DNA from: Gordonia namibiensis NBRC 108229 | GTDB taxonomy: Bacteria > Actinomycetota > Actinomycetes > Mycobacteriales > Mycobacteriaceae | Assembly (NCBI RefSeq): GCF_000298235.1 | Contig: NZ_BAHE01000024.1 | Location: 31,362-95,361 of the forward strand | Direction of reading: 5' to 3' | DNA length: 64,000 bases | Shown: piece after piece, positions 53,928-63,964 of the stretch | How positions within the stretch are numbered: position 1 is the stretch's first letter | Layout: the number at the start of each line of letters is the position of its first letter | Program-made: the position numbers and the translations under genes | The notes under the pieces: generated by a model | What the model was told of the DNA's origin: nothing | What the model saw: only the letters and a program-made list of their open reading frames with translations | Database searches by the model: none

Positions 53928-55143
53928 GGCGCTCGAGCACCATGGCCATACCCTGACCGCCGCCGACACACATCGACTCGATGCCGAAGGTCTTGTCGTG
54001 GGTGCGGAGGTTGTTGAGCAGGGTCGTGGTGATCCGCGCGCCGGTCATGCCGAACGGGTGGCCGAGAGCGATGGCGCCGCCCGACACGTTCAGCTTGTCG
54101 TGGTCGATGCCGAGCTCGTTGGCCGAGCCGAGCACCTGGACGGCGAAGGCCTCGTTGATCTCCACGAGGTCGATGTCGGACAGCGACATCCCGGAGACCT
54201 TGAGCACCTTGCGGATCGCTTCGATCGGACCCAGGCCCATGATCTCCGGCGAGAGGCCGGTGGCGGCGGTCGCGACGACCCGGGCGAGCGGGGTCAGACC
54301 GAGTTCCTTGGCCTTGGTGTCGCTCATGATGACCAGTGCGGCGGCACCGTCGTTGAGCGGGCAGGCGTTGCCGGCGGTGATGGTGCCGTCGGGGCGGAAG
54401 ACCGGCTTCAGCTGCGAGATCTTCTCGTAGGTCGTACCCGCGCGCGGGCCGTCGTCGGTGGTGACCTGCGTGCCGTCGGGCAGGGTGACCGGGTCGATCT
54501 CCCGCTCGAAGAAGCCGGACTTGATGGCTTCCTCCGCACGGTTCTGGCTGAGGACGCCCCAGCGGTCCTGGTCCTCACGCGAGATGCCGGTGAAGGAGGC
54601 GACGTTCTCGGCGGTCTGGCCCATCGCGATGTAGACGTCCGGGATGAGTCCGTCCTGGCGGGGGTCGTGCCAGATCCCGGCGTCGCCCGCGGCGGAGAGT
54701 TCGGTGCGCGCCATCGCGTCGTCGAACAGCGGGTTCTTGGAGTTCGGGGCGCCGTCGGCACCGCCGGAGATGCCGAAGCTCGACACGCTCTCGACGCCGC
54801 CGGAGATGATGACGTCGGCCTCGCCGGCCTTGATGGCGTGCAGCGCCATGCGGGTGGTCTGCAGCGACGACGAGCAGTAGCGGTTGACCGTCACGCCGGG
54901 GATGTGGTCGTGGCCGAGTTCTACGGCGATCACGCGGGCGATGTTGTAGCCGCCCTGTCCGCCGGGCTGACCGATGCCCCAGTGGATGTCCTCGATGTCG
55001 GCCGGGTCGAGTTCGGGCACCTTCGCGAGGGCCGCTTCGACCATCTGACGGGACAGTTCGTCGGGACGGACGTCTTTGAGGGATCCCTTGGCGGCGCGGC
55101 CGATCGGGGAGCGGGCGGTGGATACGATAACTGCTTCAGCCAT
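53920..55143 (-). CDS. Acetyl-CoA acetyltransferase (thiolase; FadA3-like)
   Basis: A 407-residue thiolase. Active-site Cys in NRYCSSSLQ, His in GGAIALGHPFGMTGAR and the second Cys in CVGGGQGMAM are intact; NEAFAVQ is present. Works in fatty acid breakdown or acetoacetyl-CoA formation. Next to an Rv1075c-like hydrolase and cbs-metB, matching the position of Rv1074c (fadA3). A perfect palindrome lies just upstream. Confidence 0.92.
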   Translation of the reverse strand: MAEAVIVSTARSPIGRAAKGSLKDVRPDELSRQMVEAALAKVPELDPADIEDIHWGIGQPGGQGGYNIARVIAVELGHDHIPGVTVNRYCSSSLQTTRMALHAIKAGEADVIISGGVESVSSFGISGGADGAPNSKNPLFDDAMARTELSAAGDAGIWHDPRQDGLIPDVYIAMGQTAENVASFTGISREDQDRWGVLSQNRAEEAIKSGFFEREIDPVTLPDGTQVTTDDGPRAGTTYEKISQLKPVFRPDGTITAGNACPLNDGAAALVIMSDTKAKELGLTPLARVVATAATGLSPEIMGLGPIEAIRKVLKVSGMSLSDIDLVEINEAFAVQVLGSANELGIDHDKLNVSGGAIALGHPFGMTGARITTTLLNNLRTHDKTFGIESMCVGGGQGMAMVLERLS

Positions 55144-55158
55144 GCGCTCACGCTACCC

Positions 55159-55180
55159 CAACCAAGCAGATGCTTGGTTG
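55159..55180. promoter_or_regulatory. Operator palindrome upstream of thiolase
   Basis: Perfect 10-bp arms CAACCAAGCA / TGCTTGGTTG around GA, starting 16 bp before the thiolase ATG in the 51-bp gap. This is a classic form for TetR repressors of fatty-acid breakdown genes; no such regulator is encoded beside it. Confidence 0.6.
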
Positions 55181-55194
55181 CATTGGGTGGGTGA

Positions 55195-56142
55195 TCACAC
55201 CTGCTTGAGTAGGCGGCGGAGTCCGGTGGCCACTCGCGTCTCCTCCACCGCGGGAGATTCTTCCGGGGGCTCGGGCAGCGGGGCCGAACCCCATTCGCCG
55301 ATGGCGTCGAGGACCGGCGGCAACAGGATGTCGGCGGCGAGCGCATATCCCGCCGCCGACGGGTGGTACTGATCCGGTGACAGCATGAAATCGTGCTGGG
55401 CCCGGAATTCCTTGGCCATGAGGTCGGCGAGTGGAACCGGGTGTCCGCCTGCGGCGCGCACCGCCGATCGCTGCGCCGCTGCGAGTCGAAGACCCCACTG
55501 CCGCAACACGGTTCGCAACGGTTGCGGGATGGCGGTGATCACCCCGAAGTCGGGACAGGTGCCGACGACGACCTTCGCGCCGCCGCCGATGAGCAGGCGT
55601 ACCGCGTCGCCGAGCCGACGGGCCGACGCGCGGATGCCGTTGCGGGAGGTCACATCGTTCGCGCCGATCAAGATGATCGCGACATCCGGTCGTTCGCGGG
55701 CGATGAACATCGCGTCGATCTGGGCGGCCAGGCCCTTCGACGTCGCACCGACGATGGCCTTGTTGGCGTAGCGGACCGTCTTGCCGGTCTCGGCCGCGAC
55801 GCGACGCGCGACCTGCACGCCGGGCGTCTCGTCGGCCGTCTCGACGCCGAGCCCGGCCGCGGTGGAATCGCCGAAGACCGTCAGGAACAGATCGGTCGGG
55901 GTGTCGCGGGTGTAGCGCGTGACCCGGCCGTCCGGGTGGTAGACGCCGTCGCCGTCGGGCGCGTTGTCGGTGCGGTGGGGGATCACCGTGCGGGCGGTCG
56001 CGGCCTGGTCGTTGAGGAAGTTCCACACCGCCCATCCCGCCCCGGCCCCGGCCGCGGTGGCTGCCGCCGTGGCCCCGACGTCGCGGGCGACCCGACCCCA
56101 GAATCGACCGTCGGTACCGACCCTGCGACTCAAACCGGACAC
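55195..56142 (-). CDS. SGNH/GDSL hydrolase (Rv1075c-like)
   Basis: Membrane-anchored or exported esterase of 315 residues. A hydrophobic Ala/Gly-rich segment (about 22-45) follows a basic start. Catalytic set: GDSTAAG (Ser), ILIGAND (Asn), and DQYHPS (Asp and His). The C-terminus is acidic/Pro-rich then basic. Gene order thiolase-SGNH-cbs matches Rv1074c-Rv1075c-Rv1077. GTG start. Confidence 0.88.
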   Translation of the reverse strand: MSGLSRRVGTDGRFWGRVARDVGATAAATAAGAGAGWAVWNFLNDQAATARTVIPHRTDNAPDGDGVYHPDGRVTRYTRDTPTDLFLTVFGDSTAAGLGVETADETPGVQVARRVAAETGKTVRYANKAIVGATSKGLAAQIDAMFIARERPDVAIILIGANDVTSRNGIRASARRLGDAVRLLIGGGAKVVVGTCPDFGVITAIPQPLRTVLRQWGLRLAAAQRSAVRAAGGHPVPLADLMAKEFRAQHDFMLSPDQYHPSAAGYALAADILLPPVLDAIGEWGSAPLPEPPEESPAVEETRVATGLRRLLKQV

Positions 56143-56240
56143 GGCCGCCAGTCTAGAGGGGTCGGCCGGGTGTCGAAGGGACCCGCGGGTTGACGACGGC
56201 CGGGTGACAGGGGCGACGACGGTTCTGGGACCATGGAGGC

Positions 56241-57635
<1,395 letters not shown>

Positions 57636-57647
57636 GAGCACCACACT

Positions 57648-58820
57648 GTGAGTGAACGACGCAGCGCCGCGGATTCGGTTCGCTGGCAGGGTTTCTCGAC
57701 CCGCGCCATCCATGCCGGATACGACCCGGATCCCCAGACCGGTGCGGTGAACGTGCCGATCTACGCCAGCTCGACCTTCGCCCAGGACGGCGTCGGCGGA
57801 CTGCGCGACGGCTTCGAGTACGCGCGCACCGGCAACCCGACGCGACGCGCGCTGGAGGCCAATCTCGCCGCACTCGAGCACGGAACCTACGGTCGCGCCT
57901 TCGCCTCCGGCATGGCGGCCACCGACTGTCTGCTGCGTTCGACGCTGCGTCCGGGCGACCACCTGGTGATCCCCAACGACGCCTACGGCGGCACCTTCCG
58001 TCTCATCGACAAGGTGTTCACCCAGTGGGGCATCACCTACTCGGTGGCGCCGGTGTCCGACGTCGCCGCGGTGCGTGACGCCATCCGTCCGGAGACCAAG
58101 CTCGTCTGGACCGAGACGCCCACCAACCCGCTGCTCAACGTCGGCGACATCGAGACGATCGCCTCCATCGCGCACGAGGCCGGTGCGAAGCTCGTGGTGG
58201 ACAACACCTTTGCCTCGCCTTACCTGCAGCAGCCGCTGACGCTCGGCGCCGACGTCGTGCTGCACTCGACCACCAAGTACCTCGGCGGCCACTCCGACGT
58301 CGTCGGCGGTGCGCTGGTCACCGACAGCGAAGAACTCGACGAGGCCTTCGCCTTCCTGCAGAACGGCGCGGGCGCGGTTCCCGGACCGTTCGACGGCTAC
58401 CTGACGATGCGCGGCACCAAGACGCTCGCCGTCCGCATGGACCGCCACTGCGACAACGCCGAGAAGGTCGTCGAGTTCCTGAACTCGCACGACAAGATCG
58501 AGGCCGTCCTGTACCCGGGACTCGAGAACCACCCGGGTCACGAGGTCGCGGCGAAGCAGATGAAGCGCTTCGGCGGCATGGTGTCGGTCCTGGTCAAGGG
58601 TGGCATCGAAGAGGCCAAGGCCTTCTGCGCCCGCACCGAGGTCTTCACGCTCGCCGAATCGCTGGGCGGCATCGAGTCGCTGATCGAACATCCCGGCGCG
58701 ATGACCCACGCGTCGACGGCCGGTTCGCTGCTGGAGGTCCCCGCCAACCTGGTCCGACTGTCGGTGGGTATCGAGGACATCGACGACATCCTGGGTGACC
58801 TGGAGAACGCGCTGCGCTGA
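57648..58820 (+). CDS. metB: Cystathionine gamma-synthase/lyase (MetB)
   Basis: PLP enzyme of the Cys/Met family, 390 residues. PLP lysine in HSTTKYLGGHSDVVGG; YARTGNPTR and the C-terminal ESLGGIESLIEHP are diagnostic. Orthologous in position to Rv1079. It may act as synthase or lyase, linking cysteine and methionine pools with Cbs. GTG start with GGAG upstream. Confidence 0.94.
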   Translation: MSERRSAADSVRWQGFSTRAIHAGYDPDPQTGAVNVPIYASSTFAQDGVGGLRDGFEYARTGNPTRRALEANLAALEHGTYGRAFASGMAATDCLLRSTLRPGDHLVIPNDAYGGTFRLIDKVFTQWGITYSVAPVSDVAAVRDAIRPETKLVWTETPTNPLLNVGDIETIASIAHEAGAKLVVDNTFASPYLQQPLTLGADVVLHSTTKYLGGHSDVVGGALVTDSEELDEAFAFLQNGAGAVPGPFDGYLTMRGTKTLAVRMDRHCDNAEKVVEFLNSHDKIEAVLYPGLENHPGHEVAAKQMKRFGGMVSVLVKGGIEEAKAFCARTEVFTLAESLGGIESLIEHPGAMTHASTAGSLLEVPANLVRLSVGIEDIDDILGDLENALR

Positions 58821-58825
58821 GCGCC

Positions 58826-60028
58826 ATGCTGCTGACCCCGGCCGACATCGAGAAGGCGACCACCGAGCTGTCCGGTGTCGTCCGCCGGACGCCGATGGTG
58901 GCATCCCGCGTGCTGTCCGAGCGGAGCGGGGCCGACGTCTGGCTCAAGTGCGAGAACCTGCAGCGGACCGGCTCGTTCAAGCCCCGCGGTGCATATCTGC
59001 GGATCTCTCGACTGACCGCCGAGGAGCGCGTCCGCGGCGTCGTCGCGGCGAGCGCGGGCAACCACGCGCAAGGTGTCGCCTGGTCGGCGACCGAGCTGGG
59101 CCTCACCGCACGCGTGTACATGCCGACAGGTGCGTCGTTGCCCAAGATCGCGGCGACGAAAGCCTATGGCGCCGAAGTGGTTCTGGCCGGCGAGACGGTG
59201 GACGACGCGCTCGTCGAGGCCCAGCGGTACGCGGATCAGACCGGGGCCGTGCTGATCCATCCGTTCGACCACCTCGACATCGTCGCCGGCCAGGCGACGG
59301 TCGGGATCGAGATCCTCGAGCAGATGCCCGACGTCACGACGATCGTCGTACCACTCGGCGGCGGCGGTCTGCTCGCCGGAGTCGCCGCGGCAGTACAGGC
59401 GTCGAGGCCGGACGTCCGAGTGATCGGTGTGCAAGCGGCGCAGGCCGCGGCCTGGCCGACGTCTCTGGCGGCGACACGTCCGGTTCCCGCGGCGTCGATG
59501 AACACCATGGCCGACGGCATTGCCGTGGCCCGGCCGGGTGACGTTCCGTTCGCGCACGTCACCGAGTACGTCGACGAGGTCGTCACGGTCAGCGAGGAAG
59601 AGCTGAGCACGGCGCTCCTGCTGATGCTCGAGCGGGCGAAGATGGTCGTCGAACCCGCCGGTGCCGCAGGCGTTGCCGCGGCGGTCGGCGGCACCCTCGA
59701 CCTGTCGGGGAAGGTCTGCGTCGTGTTGTCCGGCGGCAACATCGACCCCTTGCTTCTGCGCCACGTCACCACCCACGGCCTCACCGCCGCGGGCCGGTTC
59801 CTGACGTTCACCGCCACCGTCTCCGACCGCCCGGGCGGACTCCTCGCACTACTCGAACTGCTCCGCGATCTCGGCGCGAGCGTCATCGACATCGTGCACT
59901 CACGCGTCGCCGACGACCTGTACCTCGGCGAGGTACAGGTGACGGTCAGCGTGGAGACCCGCGGGCCCGACCACCAGCAGGACGTGCGCCGAGCACTGAG
60001 TGAGGCTGGATTTCTACGGGCGGGTTGA
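58826..60028 (+). CDS. ilvA: Threonine dehydratase IlvA
   Basis: Makes 2-oxobutanoate from threonine for isoleucine synthesis. 400 residues: PLP lysine in RTGSFKPRGAY, SAGNHAQGV, the phosphate loop GGGGLLAG. The C-terminal part (about 325-400, TFTATVSDRPGGLLALLELL) is a single ACT-like domain, as in short-form enzymes. It starts 5 bp after metB, so cbs-metB-ilvA may be one transcript. This position differs from M. tuberculosis. Confidence 0.93.
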   Translation: MLLTPADIEKATTELSGVVRRTPMVASRVLSERSGADVWLKCENLQRTGSFKPRGAYLRISRLTAEERVRGVVAASAGNHAQGVAWSATELGLTARVYMPTGASLPKIAATKAYGAEVVLAGETVDDALVEAQRYADQTGAVLIHPFDHLDIVAGQATVGIEILEQMPDVTTIVVPLGGGGLLAGVAAAVQASRPDVRVIGVQAAQAAAWPTSLAATRPVPAASMNTMADGIAVARPGDVPFAHVTEYVDEVVTVSEEELSTALLLMLERAKMVVEPAGAAGVAAAVGGTLDLSGKVCVVLSGGNIDPLLLRHVTTHGLTAAGRFLTFTATVSDRPGGLLALLELLRDLGASVIDIVHSRVADDLYLGEVQVTVSVETRGPDHQQDVRRALSEAGFLRAG

Positions 60029-60106
60029 CCGTCGGGTTGTGGATGGAGCGGTCACCTGTGCAGTCATCTGGTCGTCGGGCGTCGGTACGCACATACCTTG
60101 CCGTGC

Positions 60107-60865
60107 ATGGGAAGACGTTCACACTCAACCGAGTCGGCCTGGGGACCTGAGCATGCGGAGCGGATCCGGCAGGATCTGCACGAGAGCTGGCGATGGCTTC
60201 GGCGTACCTGCGAGACGCTGCTCGAAGAACTCGAGTCGCTCAACGGACCGGTCTGCGGGGAGCACCATGCGCGTCGGGCACGGTTGGCGAAGGCGAAGCC
60301 GCGATTGGAGACGACACGGGATGCAGGGGAGTATGCCGTGCGGACACTGCCGAACCTGCCTCTGACGTGGATCGAGAGGTCAGCGGTACCGGTGTTGACG
60401 GGAGCCGGCGAGTCCTACGATGCCGGGGACCTCTGGGACATTCTCGAATGTGTGGAGCGGAACGAAGCGGGCTTGGTGCTCTTCGAGACATCGGCCGGAC
60501 GTCATCGTCTCGACGACACCATTACCGGACGGGTGCTCGATGTGTCGATTGACGGGCTCTACTGGCACCACGTCGACGTGATCTTCCAAGAGTTGCCCGA
60601 CAAGAAGCTCGACGGGATGGTCATCCACATTCTGACCAGGGACCGGGGTCTCCGCCGCGACCATGCCTCGACCCGGCGTCGTCCATCGGTGGTCGAGGCC
60701 GAGGTCGACGTCATGCTGTTGGCGCCGATAGGTATTGCGCCGAAGGTTGATTCGGTTCCGGTCCGCTTGGTGGCCGCACTGCACGACGAGGTCGGAATCG
60801 ACGAGTCGGTACCCCTTCACCTGGAAGTGCTGGACGAGCAGACCCGGGCCGTCTTCGCCGCGTGA
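60107..60865 (+). CDS. Hypothetical protein
   Basis: A 252-residue protein with no family I recognise and no signal or membrane helix. N-terminal half is helical and basic (HESWRWLRRTCETLLEELESL, RRARLAKAKPRLETTRD); the second half is beta-rich with alternating hydrophobics (VEAEVDVMLLAP, VPLHLEVLDEQTRAVF). ATG 60107 used; TTG 60098 is possible. Stands alone between ilvA and a convergent SRPBCC gene. Confidence 0.6.
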   Translation: MGRRSHSTESAWGPEHAERIRQDLHESWRWLRRTCETLLEELESLNGPVCGEHHARRARLAKAKPRLETTRDAGEYAVRTLPNLPLTWIERSAVPVLTGAGESYDAGDLWDILECVERNEAGLVLFETSAGRHRLDDTITGRVLDVSIDGLYWHHVDVIFQELPDKKLDGMVIHILTRDRGLRRDHASTRRRPSVVEAEVDVMLLAPIGIAPKVDSVPVRLVAALHDEVGIDESVPLHLEVLDEQTRAVFAA

Positions 60866-60877
60866 ACCCGTGTGGGC

Positions 60878-61405
60878 CTAGGTCGCCGGTGGCAGATGCG
60901 CGAAGTGCTTGAGCGTGTCCGCTTCGATCGACTTGTACACCGTCGACGACGCCGGACCGGAGAACGCGGTGACTGCCTTCGACTTGGTGGGCAGTTCCAA
61001 TGCGAAGGTCCACCGTAGGCGGCAGCCGACGTCGGCGGGATCGATCTGAGTTGCCTCGCCGAACCGTCGGATACCGGGGACGTTGGCGCTCTTGACCCGG
61101 AATGCGTTGTGGTACCTGCCCGCTTCGGGCTCCTCGGCCCAGTGGAAGAAGTCTTCCTCAAGCGTCACGTAGCCCGGGCCGAGCACCGCCTTCCGTGTCG
61201 CCCCGGCACCGTAGGGCGGGGGAGAGGTGAACTCGATCTTCTTGATCGCGCGGCACCAGTCCAGGGTGTTCTGGCGGGTGAACTCCGCCCACGCGCGCTG
61301 CGGGGTGACCGGCAGCCGAACGTCGATCACGTGGCGCACGGGCGCGTCGTCGAAGAAGTCGAGGTCGAAGGTCTCCAGCGAGTAGGAACGTCCCATGCGG
61401 CCCAT
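60878..61405 (-). CDS. SRPBCC family protein
   Basis: A 175-residue START/Bet v 1-like protein that could bind a lipid or small ligand in a helix-grip pocket. VRHVIDVRLPVTPQRAWAEF at the start, the central beta strands (ATRKAVLGPGYVTLEEDFF) and a C-terminal helix (YKSIEADTLKHFAHLP) fit the fold. ATG 61396 (MGRSYS) is an alternative start. No nearby partner. Confidence 0.75.
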   Translation of the reverse strand: MGRMGRSYSLETFDLDFFDDAPVRHVIDVRLPVTPQRAWAEFTRQNTLDWCRAIKKIEFTSPPPYGAGATRKAVLGPGYVTLEEDFFHWAEEPEAGRYHNAFRVKSANVPGIRRFGEATQIDPADVGCRLRWTFALELPTKSKAVTAFSGPASSTVYKSIEADTLKHFAHLPPAT

Positions 61406-61497
61406 TCAAGCATCGACCAGTCGGTCACACAGGCGCTTCCGCGACGGGACCGGCGAATACGAGTGAACCGATTGCGGCTGTGCTGCGTCCAAGACAT

Positions 61498-62427
61498 ATG
61501 ACTCTTTTCCCGACCGACCGACACGGACTCATCCGACGCGAAACCACGCTCAGTCTCGGCATATCCGACGACGTCGTCGCACGTGCGCTCCGGCGAGGTG
61601 AACTCGTCCGGCTTGCGCCGGGCGTCTGTGTCGTGCCGGTACCCGAATCCGACACTGCCGAGGACGAGCTGTACCGCCTGAAGTCGATCGCCGTCGCCAC
61701 CTCGGCGCGCGACGGAGACACGTCGACGCTCAGTCATGACTCGGCGGCAGCCGTACTCGGACTGTCACAGCTCCATCCGGAGCGCGACCTCGTCCATCTC
61801 ACGAAGACACGAAAGCGCGGTGGTTTCGTGCGCGGCCACCGCATCGTCCACGCCGGCCCGTTGTCACCCGAAGACATCGCCGACGTCGACGGAGTTCCGG
61901 TCACCACTCTCGAACGCACCGCCGTCGATGTCGCGATGGCCGGTGACTTCGAACGAGCTCTCGTCGTGTTCGACCGCGCTCTCGCACTCAAAGCAGACGT
62001 GGAACGGATGAAAACCATCCTCGAATCACGCGGCCGATGGCGCGGTGTGGGTACAGCGCGTCGGGCGCTTTCACTTGCCGACGCCGCGTCGGAGAGCGTC
62101 GGTGAATCGTGGAGTCGGGCCCAGATGATCGCGGCCGGGTTGCCGATTCCCCGTCTGCAGCACACATTTCAGACGAGCGATGGACCTGCGCGTGCCGATT
62201 TCGATTGGGAGGGAAAGCTTGTCGGCGAGTTCGACGGGCTGCAGAAGTATGGACGTCTGTTGCGTCCGGGAGAGACCGCCCGCGACGCGCTCATCCGCGA
62301 GAAGCGACGCGAGGATGCCCTACGCGCGCAGGGGATCATGGTGGTCCGCTGGACGTGGGCGACGCTCGAACGCCGGGAGCTGGTCGGTGTGCTCGCTCCG
62401 TGGCTGGACATGCTCGCGGCCGCCTGA
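61498..62427 (+). CDS. AbiEi-type N-terminal / DUF559-like nuclease-fold protein
   Basis: A 309-residue protein. The first about 80 residues form a winged-helix like the AbiEi antitoxin domain (GLIRRETTLSLGISDDVVARALRRGELVRLAPGVCVV). The C-terminal about 100 residues resemble a DUF559/Vsr-type PD-(D/E)xK fold: RADFDWEGKLVGEFDG, then REKRREDALRAQG and VVRWTW. No AbiEii toxin gene is adjacent, so it may work alone. Such proteins are common in this order; role unproven. Start at ATG 61498. Confidence 0.75.
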   Translation: MTLFPTDRHGLIRRETTLSLGISDDVVARALRRGELVRLAPGVCVVPVPESDTAEDELYRLKSIAVATSARDGDTSTLSHDSAAAVLGLSQLHPERDLVHLTKTRKRGGFVRGHRIVHAGPLSPEDIADVDGVPVTTLERTAVDVAMAGDFERALVVFDRALALKADVERMKTILESRGRWRGVGTARRALSLADAASESVGESWSRAQMIAAGLPIPRLQHTFQTSDGPARADFDWEGKLVGEFDGLQKYGRLLRPGETARDALIREKRREDALRAQGIMVVRWTWATLERRELVGVLAPWLDMLAAA

Positions 62428-62453
62428 CCGGCGAAACGAAGTCGACTTGATTG

Positions 62454-62485
62454 CCGGTCCGGACCGGAATCATCCGATCGGATGA
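62454..62485. terminator. Two adjacent palindromes after the DUF559-like gene
   Basis: CCGGTCCGGACCGG (62454-62467) and TCATCCGATCGGATGA (62470-62485) are both perfect palindromes, 2 bp apart, 27 bp after the stop. They may terminate transcription or bind a regulator of the Ltp-repeat gene downstream. Confidence 0.4.
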
Positions 62486-62578
62486 CACTGTGCGCCAACG
62501 TTTTTGTCATACCTCCGTGACACCTTGCTCTCAGACGCGGTTCCGCTTCCCAGAACCGTGAGCAGAGAGGAAAGAACG

Positions 62579-63016
62579 ATGAGCAACCCCCAGACGAAGA
62601 GATGGCCGTGGGCGGCAGGCGTCCTGGCGGCATTCGTGATGATGATCGGGGGCGTGGCCGGCGTCGGCGCGAGCGTCTCCTCGCAGGCGTCACCGAGCGT
62701 GCAGGCTCCCATGATCAAGCTCGTGTCGGAGAAGTCGAACGCAGTCGCCATGGCGAGGGACTACCTCGCGTACAGCAGTTTCTCGAAGTCGGGGCTGATC
62801 GGCCAACTCGAGTTCGAGGGCTTCTCATACTCGGACTCGTCCGCCGCCGTCGATCAACTCGAGGCTGATGGCGAGGTGGATTGGTATGTACAGGCAGCAA
62901 AGTCGGCCCGGCAGTACCGCGAGTACTCGCCGTTCTCTCGACAGGGGTTGATCGAGCAGCTGGAGTTCGAGGGTTTCACCCACGAACAGGCCGTGTACGG
63001 GGCCGACCACAGCTAG
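62579..63016 (+). CDS. Ltp-repeat exported protein
   Basis: A 145-residue protein with a signal or anchor helix (about 12-36) and two Ltp (host cell surface-exposed lipoprotein, PF07553-like) repeats. Repeat 1 reads ARDYLAYSSFSKSGLIGQL-EFEGFSYSDS; repeat 2 reads SARQYREYSPFSRQGLIEQL-EFEGFTHEQA. Such repeats occur in the phage TP-J34 superinfection-exclusion protein Ltp and in many Gram-positive surface proteins. No lipobox Cys is present, so it is secreted or membrane-anchored. GAGGAAAG precedes the ATG. Confidence 0.82.
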   Translation: MSNPQTKRWPWAAGVLAAFVMMIGGVAGVGASVSSQASPSVQAPMIKLVSEKSNAVAMARDYLAYSSFSKSGLIGQLEFEGFSYSDSSAAVDQLEADGEVDWYVQAAKSARQYREYSPFSRQGLIEQLEFEGFTHEQAVYGADHS

Positions 63017-63191
63017 CCAGAAGTATCTGGTCTTGCGCCTCCGCCGTTACCGAAATGTCTCGGGAATGACTGTGATCGTCGCGATTCAGCGCTCGATTCG
63101 TCTCGGTAAACGACACGTCGGAAGCGTCAGACCTGTTGTGCAGAATGACATTTGAGCGGCCCGCTTCCCGGGACCGCAGTGAAGAAGGAAC

Positions 63192-63947
63192 ATGATGACC
63201 GACCCCCAGAATCCTCAGCCCGGCCAGCCCTACCCGGGACAGCCCCAGCCCGGACAGCCGTACGGGCAGCAGCCCCCGCCCGGACAGCCTTACGGGCAGC
63301 AGCCCCAGTACGCCCCCGGGCCGTACGGCGCTCCGCCGGCGTACCAGGCGCCGATCCAGCCGCCGAAGAAGAAAAAGAAGTGGCCGTGGATCGTGGGTAT
63401 CCTGGTCGTGCTCATCGTGATCATCGCGGCAGTGTCCGGCGGTGGGGACGATTCGTCCGACAACACTGCATCGTCGGGCGGCTCGAACTCCGGCGATCAG
63501 GCCGGATCGGGTACCGACAACGGCGACGAGAAGACCGACGAGCAGGCCGCCGGGCTCAACACGCCGGTGCGCGACGGCAAGTTCGAGTTCGTCGTGAAGA
63601 ACGTCGAGGCAGGGCTGTCGTCGGTCGGCGACAACCAGTTCCTCACCGAGGAAGCACAGGGCCAGTTCGTGATCGTCACCATGACGGTGAGCAACACCAG
63701 CAAGGAGCCGAAGAGCTTCTCGCCCAGCGACCAGAAGCTCTTCGACACCGAAGGCCGCAGCTTCGAGCCCGACACCTCGGCGCAGATCTCGCTGGGCGCG
63801 GGCGACATCCCTGTCTGGGACAACATCAACCCGGGTAACACCGTCGAGGTCAAGGTTGTCTACGACATGCCCACCGACGCCAAGCCGGCCAGCATCGAGC
63901 TTCACGACTCGATGTTCTCCGACGGCGTGAAGGTGAATCTGGGCTGA
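63192..63947 (+). CDS. DUF4352 membrane-anchored exported protein
   Basis: A 251-residue protein in four parts: a Pro/Gly/Gln/Tyr repeat region (about 1-55, PGQPYGQQ units), a lysine run KKKKK and transmembrane helix (about 62-80), an Asp/Ser/Gly-rich spacer, and a C-terminal immunoglobulin-like DUF4352 domain (about 120-250, [18 protein letters not shown]). The P/G/Q tails resemble those on many mycobacterial envelope proteins. GAAGGA precedes the ATG. Function unknown. Confidence 0.8.
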   Translation: MMTDPQNPQPGQPYPGQPQPGQPYGQQPPPGQPYGQQPQYAPGPYGAPPAYQAPIQPPKKKKKWPWIVGILVVLIVIIAAVSGGGDDSSDNTASSGGSNSGDQAGSGTDNGDEKTDEQAAGLNTPVRDGKFEFVVKNVEAGLSSVGDNQFLTEEAQGQFVIVTMTVSNTSKEPKSFSPSDQKLFDTEGRSFEPDTSAQISLGAGDIPVWDNINPGNTVEVKVVYDMPTDAKPASIELHDSMFSDGVKVNLG

Positions 63948-63964
63948 TCGGGCAACCCGACTGA

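Noticed and set aside
62454..62485. Attachment site or recombination core from the two adjacent palindromes
   Set aside because: No tRNA, integrase or direct repeat accompanies them; a terminator or operator is simpler.
61498..63016. Defence island or prophage remnant at the right end
   Set aside because: Only two candidate proteins, no integrase, att sites, toxin partner or phage structural genes; kept as separate observations.
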